5,501 nucleotides of DNA, taken from Rubrivivax sp. Lineage in GTDB: Bacteria; Pseudomonadota; Gammaproteobacteria; Burkholderiales; Burkholderiaceae_C. Positions 1 to 5,501 of this stretch are shown piece by piece. The notes under the pieces are model-generated. The model had not been told where the DNA came from. It saw nothing but the letters and a program-made list of their open reading frames with translations, and did no database searches. The position numbers were made by a program, and so were the translations under genes. The DNA is taken from the NCBI GenBank assembly GCA_020851615.1, contig JADZCL010000131.1, forward strand, positions 1 through 5,501, given 5' to 3'. Position 1 is the stretch's first letter; every line of letters begins with the position of its first letter.

Positions 1-230
1 GCAGACTCGCTCTGTGCACCCAGCGGCAGCGTGACGCGATCCATCATCGCGTTGACGAGTGCGGCCTTGTCCTTGAAGTGCCAGTAGAGCGCGCCGCGCG
101 TGACGCCCGCGGCCTGGGCGATGTCGGAGAGCGCGGTGCGCGAGACGCCACGCTGCTGGAAGACGCGCTCGGCGGCGTCCAGCAGCGATTCGCGCGTGAC
201 TTGTGCTGCCTGCTTGGTGCGTCTGGCCAT
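1..230 (-). CDS. acrR: TetR/AcrR-family repressor of the efflux operon (5' part, cut by window edge)
   Basis: This is the N-terminal 76 codons of a TetR-family transcriptional repressor; the C-terminal ligand-binding and dimerisation domain lies outside the window. The start at 230 gives [10 protein letters not shown], matching the AcrR N-terminus, with an AGGA at 233-236 just upstream (only 2 nt from the ATG, so a tight spacing). The helix-turn-helix spans about residues 32-58: [20 protein letters not shown] carries the recognition helix, followed by FKDKAAL. The GVTRGA-YWHFKDK core is shared with E. coli AcrR and with TtgR/BpeR-type regulators. AcrR is about 215 aa, so roughly a third is visible. 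It is divergent from the pump operon and faces a palindrome close to the AcrR operator, so it most likely represses both the pump genes and itself and is released by binding pump substrates. That role is inferred from family and context. The visible part shows no frameshift. Confidence 0.93.
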   Translation of the reverse strand, partial: MARRTKQAAQVTRESLLDAAERVFQQRGVSRTALSDIAQAAGVTRGALYWHFKDKAALVNAMMDRVTLPLGAQSES

Positions 231-307
231 GTTCCTGGGGCTATCGCGTGAGGTGTCGGTGGTTTGACCGGGACAACCGCATCATCGGTGTCCGCACATC
301 CGCCATC

Positions 308-337
308 TTATTACATACATCCTTGAATGTATGTAGA
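308..337 (-). promoter_or_regulatory. Possible divergent promoter of the repressor gene
   Basis: Read on the minus strand, TCTACA (337-332, 4 of 6 for a -35) and TAATAA (313-308, 3 of 6 for a -10) are separated by 18 bp and also enclose the operator. This arrangement would allow autorepression from the same site. An alternative -10 is TAAGAT (310-305, 4 of 6), but its spacing to the -35 would be too long at 21 bp. The match is weak and rests mainly on its position over the palindrome. Confidence 0.3.
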
Positions 338-339
338 AT
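310..339 (+). promoter_or_regulatory. Probable promoter of the efflux operon
   Basis: The best candidate has a -35 of ATTACA (310-315, 4 of 6 consensus bases), an 18-bp spacer and a -10 of TAGAAT (334-339, 5 of 6). The operator palindrome fills the spacer and touches both boxes, so a bound repressor would block RNA polymerase directly. Transcription would begin near 346, leaving a leader of about 25 nt before the adaptor ATG. This is a consensus match by eye; the -10 is convincing and the -35 is weaker. Confidence 0.55.
312..335. promoter_or_regulatory. AcrR-type operator palindrome
   Basis: A perfect inverted repeat with 9-bp arms, TACATACAT (312-320) and ATGTATGTA (327-335), surrounds the 6-bp centre CCTTGA. 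Its length (24 bp) and arms match the E. coli acrAB operator bound by AcrR as I recall it; only about three bases in the centre differ. It is an AT-rich island in a very GC-rich region. It lies between the divergent repressor and adaptor genes, 35 bp before the adaptor start and 81 bp before the repressor start, where a shared operator would be expected. The neighbouring repressor has an AcrR-like recognition helix, which supports the match. Binding is inferred. Confidence 0.9.
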
Positions 340-358
340 CCGGCGCCGATTCGTTTCC

Positions 359-362
359 GAGG
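359..362 (+). promoter_or_regulatory. Ribosome binding site deciding the adaptor start
   Basis: GAGG lies 8 nt before the ATG at 371. It supports that start over the in-frame upstream GTG at 203, which lies inside the divergent repressor gene and upstream of the likely promoter. The ATG at 371 also places a lipoprotein signal peptide at the very N-terminus. Confidence 0.65.
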
Positions 363-370
363 CCACCTTC

Positions 371-1645
371 ATGCCAGTTCCCTTCGCTGACCGCCTTCTG
401 CCACTGCGCCACCGGGTGCTTCTGGGTGCGGCTGTGCTGGCCCTGGCCGCGTGCGGCAACCGGGATGGCGGGGGGGGCGGTCCGGGCGGCCCCGGCGGGG
501 CGATGCCCCCGCCCGAGGTGGCGGTGCTGGCGGTGAAGCCCGGCACGGTCGAGCTGGGCAGCGAGCTGCCCGGGCGCCTGGAGCCCTCGCGTGTGGCGCA
601 GGTGCGCGCCCAGGCCACGGGCATCCTGCAAAAGCGCGTCTTCACCGAAGGCAGCGACGTGCGAGCGGGGCAGACGCTCTTCCTGATCGACCCGGCACCC
701 TACGACGCCGCGCTGCAGAGCGCGCAGGCGGCGCAGGCGCAGGCGCAGGCGCAGCTGGCGCAGGCCAGCGCGCTGGCCGCGCGCTACAAGCCGCTGGTGG
801 CCGCGCAGGCGGTCAGCCAGCAGGAGTACGACGCCGCAGTCGCCGCCGAGCAGGTCGCGCAAGCACAGCTTGCCGCGGGCAAGGCGGCGGTGCGCACGGC
901 GACCATCAACCGCGGCTACGCCACGGTGAGCGCGCCCATCAGCGGGCGCATCGGTCGTTCGCTGGTCACCGAAGGTGCGCTCGTGAGCGCGCAGGAGGGC
1001 ACGCAGCTGGCGGTCGTGCAGCAGATCAACCCGCTCTACCTCAACATCACGCAGTCGGCCAACGAGGTGCTGCGCCTGCGCCAGGCGCTGGCGGCCGGGC
1101 AGCTTGCGCGCGCCGGTCAGGCCGAGGCGGCGCGGGTCGAGATCCTGCTCGAGAACGGCCAGCCCTACGGCACGCCGGGGCGGCTGCTCTTCACCGACCT
1201 GACGGTCGATCCGGCCACCGGCCAGGTCAGCCTGCGTGCCGAAGTGCCCAACCCGCGTGGGCTGCTGCTGCCTGGCATGTACGTGCGGGCACGGCTGCAG
1301 CAGGCGCGCATCGAAGGCGCCATCCTGCTGCCGCAGCAGGCCGTCACGCGCGGCAGCCGTGGGGACAGCGTGCTGGTCGTCGCCGCCGATGGCCAGGTGA
1401 GCCCGCGTCCGGTCAAGATCGAAGGCGTCAAGGACGGCCAGTGGATCGTCACCGAGGGCCTGGCCGCCGGCGAGCAGGTGCTGGTCGAGGGTGCGATGAA
1501 GCTGATGCTGGGGGCCAAGGTCGTGAAGCCCGTGCCCTGGTCGCCCCCGAAGGCCCAGGGGGGGGCGACCACGCCGCCGGGTGCGCCCGGTGCAGCGGGG
1601 GCCGCTTCGGCGGCGCAAGCGGGCGCTTCGGCGGCCTCACGCTGA
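371..1645 (+). CDS. acrA: RND efflux periplasmic adaptor lipoprotein (AcrA/MexA family)
   Basis: This 424-residue membrane fusion protein links the inner-membrane pump to the outer-membrane channel; E. coli AcrA has 397 residues. The N-terminus is a lipoprotein signal peptide with basic residues R8, R13 and R15, a hydrophobic stretch about 16-27 and the lipobox LAAC with Cys28. A Gly/Pro linker follows (33-43). The first lipoyl half-motif is about 75-109, including GILQKRVFTEGSDVRAGQTL. An Ala/Gln-rich alpha-helical hairpin covers about 113-178, the second lipoyl half about 184-206 (TVSAPISGRIGRSLVTEGAL), the beta-barrel about 215-310 (NPLYLNITQSANEVLRLRQ is typical) and the membrane-proximal domain about 315-388. 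The tail 390-424 is rich in Ala, Gly and Pro and extends beyond the conserved domains. It is the first gene of the operon, with 21 bp to the pump gene and no terminator between. Two G8 runs lie in the linker and tail codons. The symbol denotes family type, not proven orthology. Confidence 0.95.
   Translation: MPVPFADRLLPLRHRVLLGAAVLALAACGNRDGGGGGPGGPGGAMPPPEVAVLAVKPGTVELGSELPGRLEPSRVAQVRAQATGILQKRVFTEGSDVRAGQTLFLIDPAPYDAALQSAQAAQAQAQAQLAQASALAARYKPLVAAQAVSQQEYDAAVAAEQVAQAQLAAGKAAVRTATINRGYATVSAPISGRIGRSLVTEGALVSAQEGTQLAVVQQINPLYLNITQSANEVLRLRQALAAGQLARAGQAEAARVEILLENGQPYGTPGRLLFTDLTVDPATGQVSLRAEVPNPRGLLLPGMYVRARLQQARIEGAILLPQQAVTRGSRGDSVLVVAADGQVSPRPVKIEGVKDGQWIVTEGLAAGEQVLVEGAMKLMLGAKVVKPVPWSPPKAQGGATTPPGAPGAAGAASAAQAGASAASR
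470..477 (+). repeat. G8 homopolymer tract in the adaptor linker codons
   Basis: Eight consecutive G residues fall in the Gly codons 34-36, just after the lipidated Cys28. Loss of one G would shift reading into a frame that stops at 534-536, leaving a product of about 54 residues. Gain of one G would enter a frame open to 2328. Whether the length varies cannot be told from one sequence. Confidence 0.9.
731..754 (+). repeat. Tandem GCGCAG hexamer, four copies
   Basis: Four perfect consecutive copies of GCGCAG encode Ala-Gln repeats. Isolated further copies sit at 722-727 and 758-763. The array lies in the first helix of the adaptor's alpha-helical hairpin (about residues 118-131). It is in frame, so copy-number change would lengthen or shorten the coiled coil by two residues per unit without a frameshift. 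Confidence 0.85.
1558..1565 (+). repeat. G8 homopolymer tract in the adaptor C-terminal tail
   Basis: A second run of eight G residues spans the codons for Gln396, Gly397, Gly398 and Ala399 in the low-complexity tail. Loss of one G would move reading into a frame that stops at 1707-1709, inside the pump gene. All conserved adaptor domains lie upstream, so the effect on the adaptor itself might be mild. Confidence 0.9.
1603..1635 (+). repeat. 12-bp direct repeat in the adaptor tail
   Basis: CGCTTCGGCGGC occurs at 1603-1614 and again at 1624-1635, a 21-bp (7-codon) period. It encodes the two Ala-Ser-Ala-Ala segments of the low-complexity C-terminus. It is probably a small in-frame duplication or simple convergence of Ala/Ser codons in GC-rich DNA. 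Confidence 0.7.
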
Positions 1646-1666
1646 GCAGCACCGCGGGACCGACGC

Positions 1667-4600
1667 ATGGCCAAATTCTTCATCGAGCGCCCGATCTTCG
1701 CCTGGGTGATCGCGCTCTTCATCATGGTGCTGGGGCTGACCTCGATCACCCAGCTGCCGATCGCCCAGTACCCGCCGGTAGCCCCGCCCACCATCGTGCT
1801 GAGCACCTTCTACCCCGGCGCCTCCGCGCAGGTGCTCGAGGACGCGGTGCTCGCCGTGATCGAGCGCGAGATCAACGGTGCGCCGGGCATGGCCTACATG
1901 GAGTCGGTGGCGCAGGCCGACGGCAGCGGCTCGATCACCATCAGCTTCGAGCCCGGCACCAATGTCGACCTGGCGCAGGTCGAGGTGCAGAACCGCCTGG
2001 CACGGGCCACGCCGCGCCTGCCTCCGACGGTGGTGCAGCAAGGCGTGCGGGTGGACAAGTCGCGCTCGAACTTCCTGCTCTTTGCGATGCTGTCGTCGTC
2101 GGATCCGGGCTTCGACATCAACGAGCTGACCGACTACGCCTCGCGCAACATCGTGCCCGAACTGCAACGGCTGCCGGGCATCGGTCAGGCGCAGCTGTTC
2201 GGGGCCGAGCGCGCCATGCGCATCTGGATCGACCCGGCGCGGCTGCGCAGCTACAACCTCAGCAGCGCCGAGGTGGCCGCGGCGATCAGCCAGCAGAACG
2301 CGCAGGTTTCGGGCGGCGCGATCGGTGATCTGCCGCTCGTGGCCGGGCAGGACATCACCGCCACGGTCGTCGTACCCGGGCAACTCGCCACGGTCGAGCA
2401 GTTCGGGCGCATCGTGCTGCGTGCGGACGGCAAGGGGGCGGCGGTCTACCTGAAGGACGTCGCGCGCATCGAGCTTGGCGCGCAGAACTACGGCTCATCG
2501 GCACGGCTGAACGGCAAGCCGGCCGCGGGCATCGGCGTCCAGCTCTCGCCCTCGGGCAACGCCCTGGCGGCCGCCAAGGCGGTGCGTGAGCGGCTGACCC
2601 AGCTGCAGCAGTTCTTCCCGGCGACGGTGACCTGGACCATCCCCTACGACAGCTCCGACTTCGTGCGCATCTCGATCACCGAGGTCGTGAAAACGCTGCT
2701 CGAAGCGGTGGCGCTGGTCTTCCTCGTGATGTTCCTGTTCCTGCAGAACTGGCGCTACACCATCATCCCGACCATCGTCGTGCCGGTGGCGCTGCTGGGG
2801 ACCTTCGGTGCGCTGCTGGCGCTTGGCATGTCGATCAACGTGCTCACCATGTTCGGCATGGTGCTGGTGATCGGGATCGTCGTCGACGATGCGATCGTGG
2901 TGGTCGAGAACGTCGAGCGCATCATGAGCGAGGAGGGGCTGCCGCCGCTGCAGGCCGCGCGCAAGGGCATGAGCCAGATCTCGGGCGCGATCATCGGCGT
3001 CACGGTGGTGCTGATTGCCGTGTTCGTGCCGCTGGCCTTCTTCAAGGGCGCCACCGGCAACATCTACCGTCAGTTCGCCACGGTGATGGGGGTCTCGATC
3101 GCGATCTCGGCCTTCATGGCGCTGTCGCTCACGCCGGCACTGTGCGCGACGCTGCTCAAGCCGGTGGCTGCCGGCCATCACGACGAGAAGCGGGGCTTCT
3201 TCGGCTGGTTCAACCGCCGCTTCACGCGTGCGGCGCGCGCCTACGAGGGCGTGGTGTCGCGGCTGCTGCGGCGCGCGGGCAAGCTGATGCTGGTCTACGT
3301 GGCGCTGGCGGCGGCGGTGGGCTGGCTGTACATGCGGCTGCCGACCTCCTTCCTGCCGCAGGAGGACCAGGGCAACGTCCTGGTCAACATCCAGCTGCCG
3401 CCCGGCGCCACGCAGGAGCGCACGCGCCGCGTGGTCGAGCAGATCGAGGGCTACCTGCTGCAGCAGCCCGAGGTCCAGAGCATGGTCGCCGTGATGGGCT
3501 TCTCCTTCTCTGGCCAGGGGCAGAACGCGGGCATCTCCTTCGTCACGCTCAAGCCCTGGGACGAGCGCAAGGGCGCAGAGCACAGCGCCGGCGCCGTGGC
3601 CGGCCGCGCCATGGGCGCGCTCTCGGGCATCAAGGACGCCTTCATCTTCGCCCTCAACCCGCCGCCGATCCCGGAGCTGGGCGTGAGCGCGGGCTTCACC
3701 TTCCGCCTGCAGGACCGCGCCGGCAAGGGACACGAGGCGCTGGTGGCCGCGCGCAACCAGATGCTGGGCATGGCGATGCAGAGCAAGGTGCTGGCCGGCG
3801 TGCGTCCGGACGGCCTCGAGGATGCGCCGCAGCTGCAGATCGACATCGACCGTGACCAGGCGGCAGCGCTGGGGGTGGGCTTTGCGGCCATCAACAACGC
3901 GATCTCGACTGCGCTTGGCTCGGCCTACATCAACGACTTCCCCAACCGCGGCCGCCTGCAGCGTGTCGTCATGCAGGCCGACGCGCCCGCGCGCATGCAG
4001 CCCGAGGACATCCTGCAGCTCACCGCGCTCAACAGCCGCGGGCAGGCGGTGCCCTTGTCGGCGTTTGCGCGCACGCACTGGGTGACCGGGGCGATGCAGA
4101 CCATCCGCTACAACGGCTACCCGGCGATGCGCATCGCAGGCAGTGCGGCGCCCGGGCACAGCACCGGTGACGCGATGCGCGAGATGGAGCAGCTGGCCAC
4201 CCGTCTGCCCGAGGGCTTCGGCTTCGAATGGACCGGGCAGTCGCGCGAGGAGAAGCTCGCCGGCAACCAGGCGATGGTGCTGTACGGCTTCGCCATCCTT
4301 GCCGTCGTGCTGGCGTTGGCGGCGCTCTACGAGAGCTGGTCGATCCCGCTGGCAGTGATCCTGGTCGTGCCGCTGGGGGTGCTGGGCGTGCTGGTGGCGG
4401 TGACCGGGCGCGGGCTGACCAACGACGTCTACTTCCAGGTCGGGCTGATCACCATCATCGGCCTGTCGGCGAAGAACGCCATCCTGATCATCGAGTTCGC
4501 CAAGGACCTGCAGGCGCAGGGCATGAGTGCGGTGAAGTCGGCGCTGGCGGCCGCACACCTGCGCTTTCGCCCGATCATCATGACTTCGCTGGCCTTCACG

Positions 4601-4939
4601 CTGGGCGTGCTGCCGCTGGCCATCGCCAGCGGGGCGGGTTCGGCCAGCCAGCGCGCCATCGGCACCGGCGTGATGGGCGGCATCCTGGTCGGTACCTCGC
4701 TGGCCGTGTTCTTCGTGCCGATGTTCTTCGTCGTCGTGCGCCGGGTCTTCAAGGGTTCGGCGCGCCAGCGCGAGCGCTTTGCCGAACACGCCGCGCACGC
4801 CGGCATGGCCGGCGACACCGCCGCACGCATCCTGCACGACGCCGAGCAGGGCCTGCCGGAGGCGGAGGTCCGTGCGCTCGATGCCGAAGGCGATGGCGGC
4901 GATGCCGCGGCGCCCGTTCCCCCGAAGGATCCGTCATGA
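1667..4939 (+). CDS. acrB: RND multidrug efflux transporter, inner-membrane proton/drug antiporter (AcrB/MexB family, HAE-1)
   Basis: This full-length 1090-residue pump is expected to work as a trimer in the inner membrane, driving drug export with the proton gradient. It starts MAKFFIERPIFAWVIA, typical of AcrB, with GGGA (1656-1659) 7 nt before the ATG. Twelve membrane segments are readable: about 10-28, 340-359, 365-385, 392-414, 438-460, 470-494, 540-556, 871-890, 894-914, 921-942, 970-990 and 1000-1027. Two large periplasmic loops lie after the first and seventh. The proton-relay residues D407 and D408 (GIVVDDAIVVVENV), K936 (GLSAKNAILIIEF), R966 and T973 (LRFRPIIMTS) are intact. Pocket residues F136, F178, Y327, F612, F614 and F625 match E. 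coli F136, F178, Y327, F615, F617 and F628, while S277, V607 and Q617 replace I277, F610 and R620. The switch loop is about 611-620. The C-terminal tail (about 1029-1090) is roughly 40 residues longer than in E. coli AcrB (1049 aa) and acidic. It overlaps the channel gene by 4 bp. Confidence 0.97.
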   Translation: MAKFFIERPIFAWVIALFIMVLGLTSITQLPIAQYPPVAPPTIVLSTFYPGASAQVLEDAVLAVIEREINGAPGMAYMESVAQADGSGSITISFEPGTNVDLAQVEVQNRLARATPRLPPTVVQQGVRVDKSRSNFLLFAMLSSSDPGFDINELTDYASRNIVPELQRLPGIGQAQLFGAERAMRIWIDPARLRSYNLSSAEVAAAISQQNAQVSGGAIGDLPLVAGQDITATVVVPGQLATVEQFGRIVLRADGKGAAVYLKDVARIELGAQNYGSSARLNGKPAAGIGVQLSPSGNALAAAKAVRERLTQLQQFFPATVTWTIPYDSSDFVRISITEVVKTLLEAVALVFLVMFLFLQNWRYTIIPTIVVPVALLGTFGALLALGMSINVLTMFGMVLVIGIVVDDAIVVVENVERIMSEEGLPPLQAARKGMSQISGAIIGVTVVLIAVFVPLAFFKGATGNIYRQFATVMGVSIAISAFMALSLTPALCATLLKPVAAGHHDEKRGFFGWFNRRFTRAARAYEGVVSRLLRRAGKLMLVYVALAAAVGWLYMRLPTSFLPQEDQGNVLVNIQLPPGATQERTRRVVEQIEGYLLQQPEVQSMVAVMGFSFSGQGQNAGISFVTLKPWDERKGAEHSAGAVAGRAMGALSGIKDAFIFALNPPPIPELGVSAGFTFRLQDRAGKGHEALVAARNQMLGMAMQSKVLAGVRPDGLEDAPQLQIDIDRDQAAALGVGFAAINNAISTALGSAYINDFPNRGRLQRVVMQADAPARMQPEDILQLTALNSRGQAVPLSAFARTHWVTGAMQTIRYNGYPAMRIAGSAAPGHSTGDAMREMEQLATRLPEGFGFEWTGQSREEKLAGNQAMVLYGFAILAVVLALAALYESWSIPLAVILVVPLGVLGVLVAVTGRGLTNDVYFQVGLITIIGLSAKNAILIIEFAKDLQAQGMSAVKSALAAAHLRFRPIIMTSLAFTLGVLPLAIASGAGSASQRAIGTGVMGGILVGTSLAVFFVPMFFVVVRRVFKGSARQRERFAEHAAHAGMAGDTAARILHDAEQGLPEAEVRALDAEGDGGDAAAPVPPKDPS
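4925..4929 (+). promoter_or_regulatory. Ribosome binding site for the channel gene, inside the pump gene
   Basis: AAGGA lies 6 nt before the ATG at 4936 and is the strongest Shine-Dalgarno match in the operon. It sits within the last codons of the pump gene. Together with the ATGA overlap (4936-4939) it fixes the channel start and suggests translational coupling. Confidence 0.75.
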
Positions 4940-5501
4940 AGGCCACCTCCTTGTCGCGCCCGGCTGCACTCGCGCTGGCGGCTGCCCTTGCGGGGTGCTC
5001 GCTGGTGCCCACCTACGAACGCCCGGCCTTGCCCGTGCCGGCTGCCTGGCCAGCGACAGCCGCGCCGGGTGTGGCTGGCGCGGGCACACGCGCAGCGGCC
5101 GAACTGCCATGGCAGGACTTCGTGCAGGACGCGGCACTGCGCGAGCTGATCGGCCTGGCGCTGCAGGGCAATCGCGACCTGCGCGGGGTGACGCTGGCCA
5201 TCGAGCAGGCGCGTGCGCAGTACCAGATCCGCCGTGCCGACCAACTGCCGGGCGTCGCCGCCGCACTCAACGGGCAGCGCTCGGCTCCCAATGCAAGTGC
5301 CGGCAGCGACGGCCCCTCGGTGAACTCGCTCTACACGGTGGGCGTGGGCGTGGCCGGCTGGGAGCTGGACTTCTTCGGCCGCGTGGCAGCGCTCAAGGAC
5401 GCGGCACTGGCCAGCTACCTCGCCAGCGAAGAGGCAGCACGTGCCGCGCAGACCAGCCTGGTCGCCAGCGTGGCCAGCACCTGGCTGCAGTTGCAGACCG
5501 A
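4936..5501 (+). CDS. oprM: Efflux outer-membrane factor lipoprotein, OprM/NodT family (5' part, cut by window edge)
   Basis: The first 188 codons are visible of a protein that in this family usually has about 460-500 residues. It forms the trimeric outer-membrane and periplasmic tunnel through which the pump expels substrates. The N-terminus is a lipoprotein signal peptide (MKATSLSRP, then a hydrophobic Ala/Leu stretch) ending in the lipobox LAGC with Cys21. Ser22 follows, which is compatible with outer-membrane sorting. Family motifs are ELPWQDFVQDAALRELI (56-72), LALQGNRDLR (74-83), the helix IEQARAQYQIRRADQLPG (89-106) and the beta-strand motif YTVGVGVAGWELDFFGR (133-149). The coding frame stays open to the edge. 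A linked channel gene is the rule for Mex/Ttg/Bpe-type operons, unlike E. coli acrAB, which uses the unlinked tolC. The symbol is given at family level; a species-specific name such as oprB or ttgC could apply. Confidence 0.92.
   Translation, partial: MKATSLSRPAALALAAALAGCSLVPTYERPALPVPAAWPATAAPGVAGAGTRAAAELPWQDFVQDAALRELIGLALQGNRDLRGVTLAIEQARAQYQIRRADQLPGVAAALNGQRSAPNASAGSDGPSVNSLYTVGVGVAGWELDFFGRVAALKDAALASYLASEEAARAAQTSLVASVASTWLQLQT

Noticed and set aside
252..294. Short repeated GGTG/CGGT elements and weak dyads in the repressor leader.
   Set aside because: Arms are only 4-5 bp and imperfect; nothing distinguishes them from chance in GC-rich DNA, and no riboswitch or attenuator structure was evident.
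203..370. In-frame upstream extension of the adaptor from a GTG at 203.
   Set aside because: It would overlap the divergent repressor gene, start upstream of the likely promoter and bury the lipoprotein signal peptide 56 residues inside the protein. The ATG at 371 has a GAGG and gives a normal lipobox.
311..1618. Minus-strand open frame of 435 codons opposite the adaptor gene.
   Set aside because: No domain, low-complexity Arg/Leu/Gln composition and it crosses the control region and operator; a GC-driven shadow.
1646..1666. Possible terminator or second promoter between adaptor and pump genes.
   Set aside because: The 21-bp gap has no stem-loop with a T-run and no recognisable -10/-35; it fits an ordinary operon junction.
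451..2328. Long plus-strand open frame of 625 codons overlapping adaptor and pump genes.
   Set aside because: Its Arg/Gly/Ala-rich translation has no domain and it is a frame shadow created by high GC content; the overlapping frames encode clear AcrA and AcrB proteins.
2495..4837. Long minus-strand open frame of 780 codons opposite the pump gene.
   Set aside because: The translation is His/Arg/Asp-rich, with no recognisable domain. It is the usual antisense shadow of a GC-rich gene.
1..5501. A novel or undescribed system in the window.
   Set aside because: All four genes belong to a well-known regulator and tripartite RND efflux arrangement with intact key residues, and the only gap without a gene (140 bp) is explained by an operator and promoters.

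Overview
The window carries a classical multidrug-efflux locus of the AcrR-AcrAB-OprM (MexAB-OprM, TtgABC, BpeAB-OprB) type. It comes from a GC-rich Gram-negative bacterium. The very strong G/C bias at third codon positions, the linked outer-membrane factor gene and the AcrR/TtgR-like regulator fit a betaproteobacterium, probably Burkholderiales. That placement is inference from style and was not tested by a search. I see no mobile element, CRISPR array, tRNA/rRNA or phage signature.

Layout: positions 1-230 (minus strand) hold the first 76 codons of a TetR/AcrR-family repressor, cut by the left edge. Positions 231-370 form a 140-bp divergent control region. It contains a 24-bp operator-like palindrome (312-335) with 9-bp perfect arms, nearly identical to the E. 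coli AcrR operator as I recall it. Plausible divergent promoters overlap the palindrome on both strands. Positions 371-1645 encode the periplasmic adaptor lipoprotein (AcrA-like, 424 aa). Positions 1667-4939 encode the inner-membrane RND proton/drug antiporter (AcrB-like, 1090 aa). Positions 4936-5501 hold the first 188 codons of the outer-membrane channel lipoprotein (OprM/NodT family), cut by the right edge. The adaptor and pump genes are 21 bp apart, and the pump and channel genes overlap by 4 bp (ATGA). The three plus-strand genes therefore look like one operon giving one tripartite pump.

How it works together (family knowledge): the repressor sits on the palindrome and shuts off its own gene and the pump operon until a ligand releases it. 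AcrB takes up substrate from the periplasm or membrane using the proton gradient, AcrA joins it to the OprM-like channel, and substrate leaves across both membranes. The proton-relay residues (D407, D408, K936, R966, T973) are all present, so the pump looks functional.

I did not find a previously undescribed system. The points worth a second look are the strongly conserved operator, two G8 tracts inside the adaptor gene, an acidic C-terminal extension on the pump, substitutions in the drug-binding pocket, and the adaptor's lipoprotein sorting residues.
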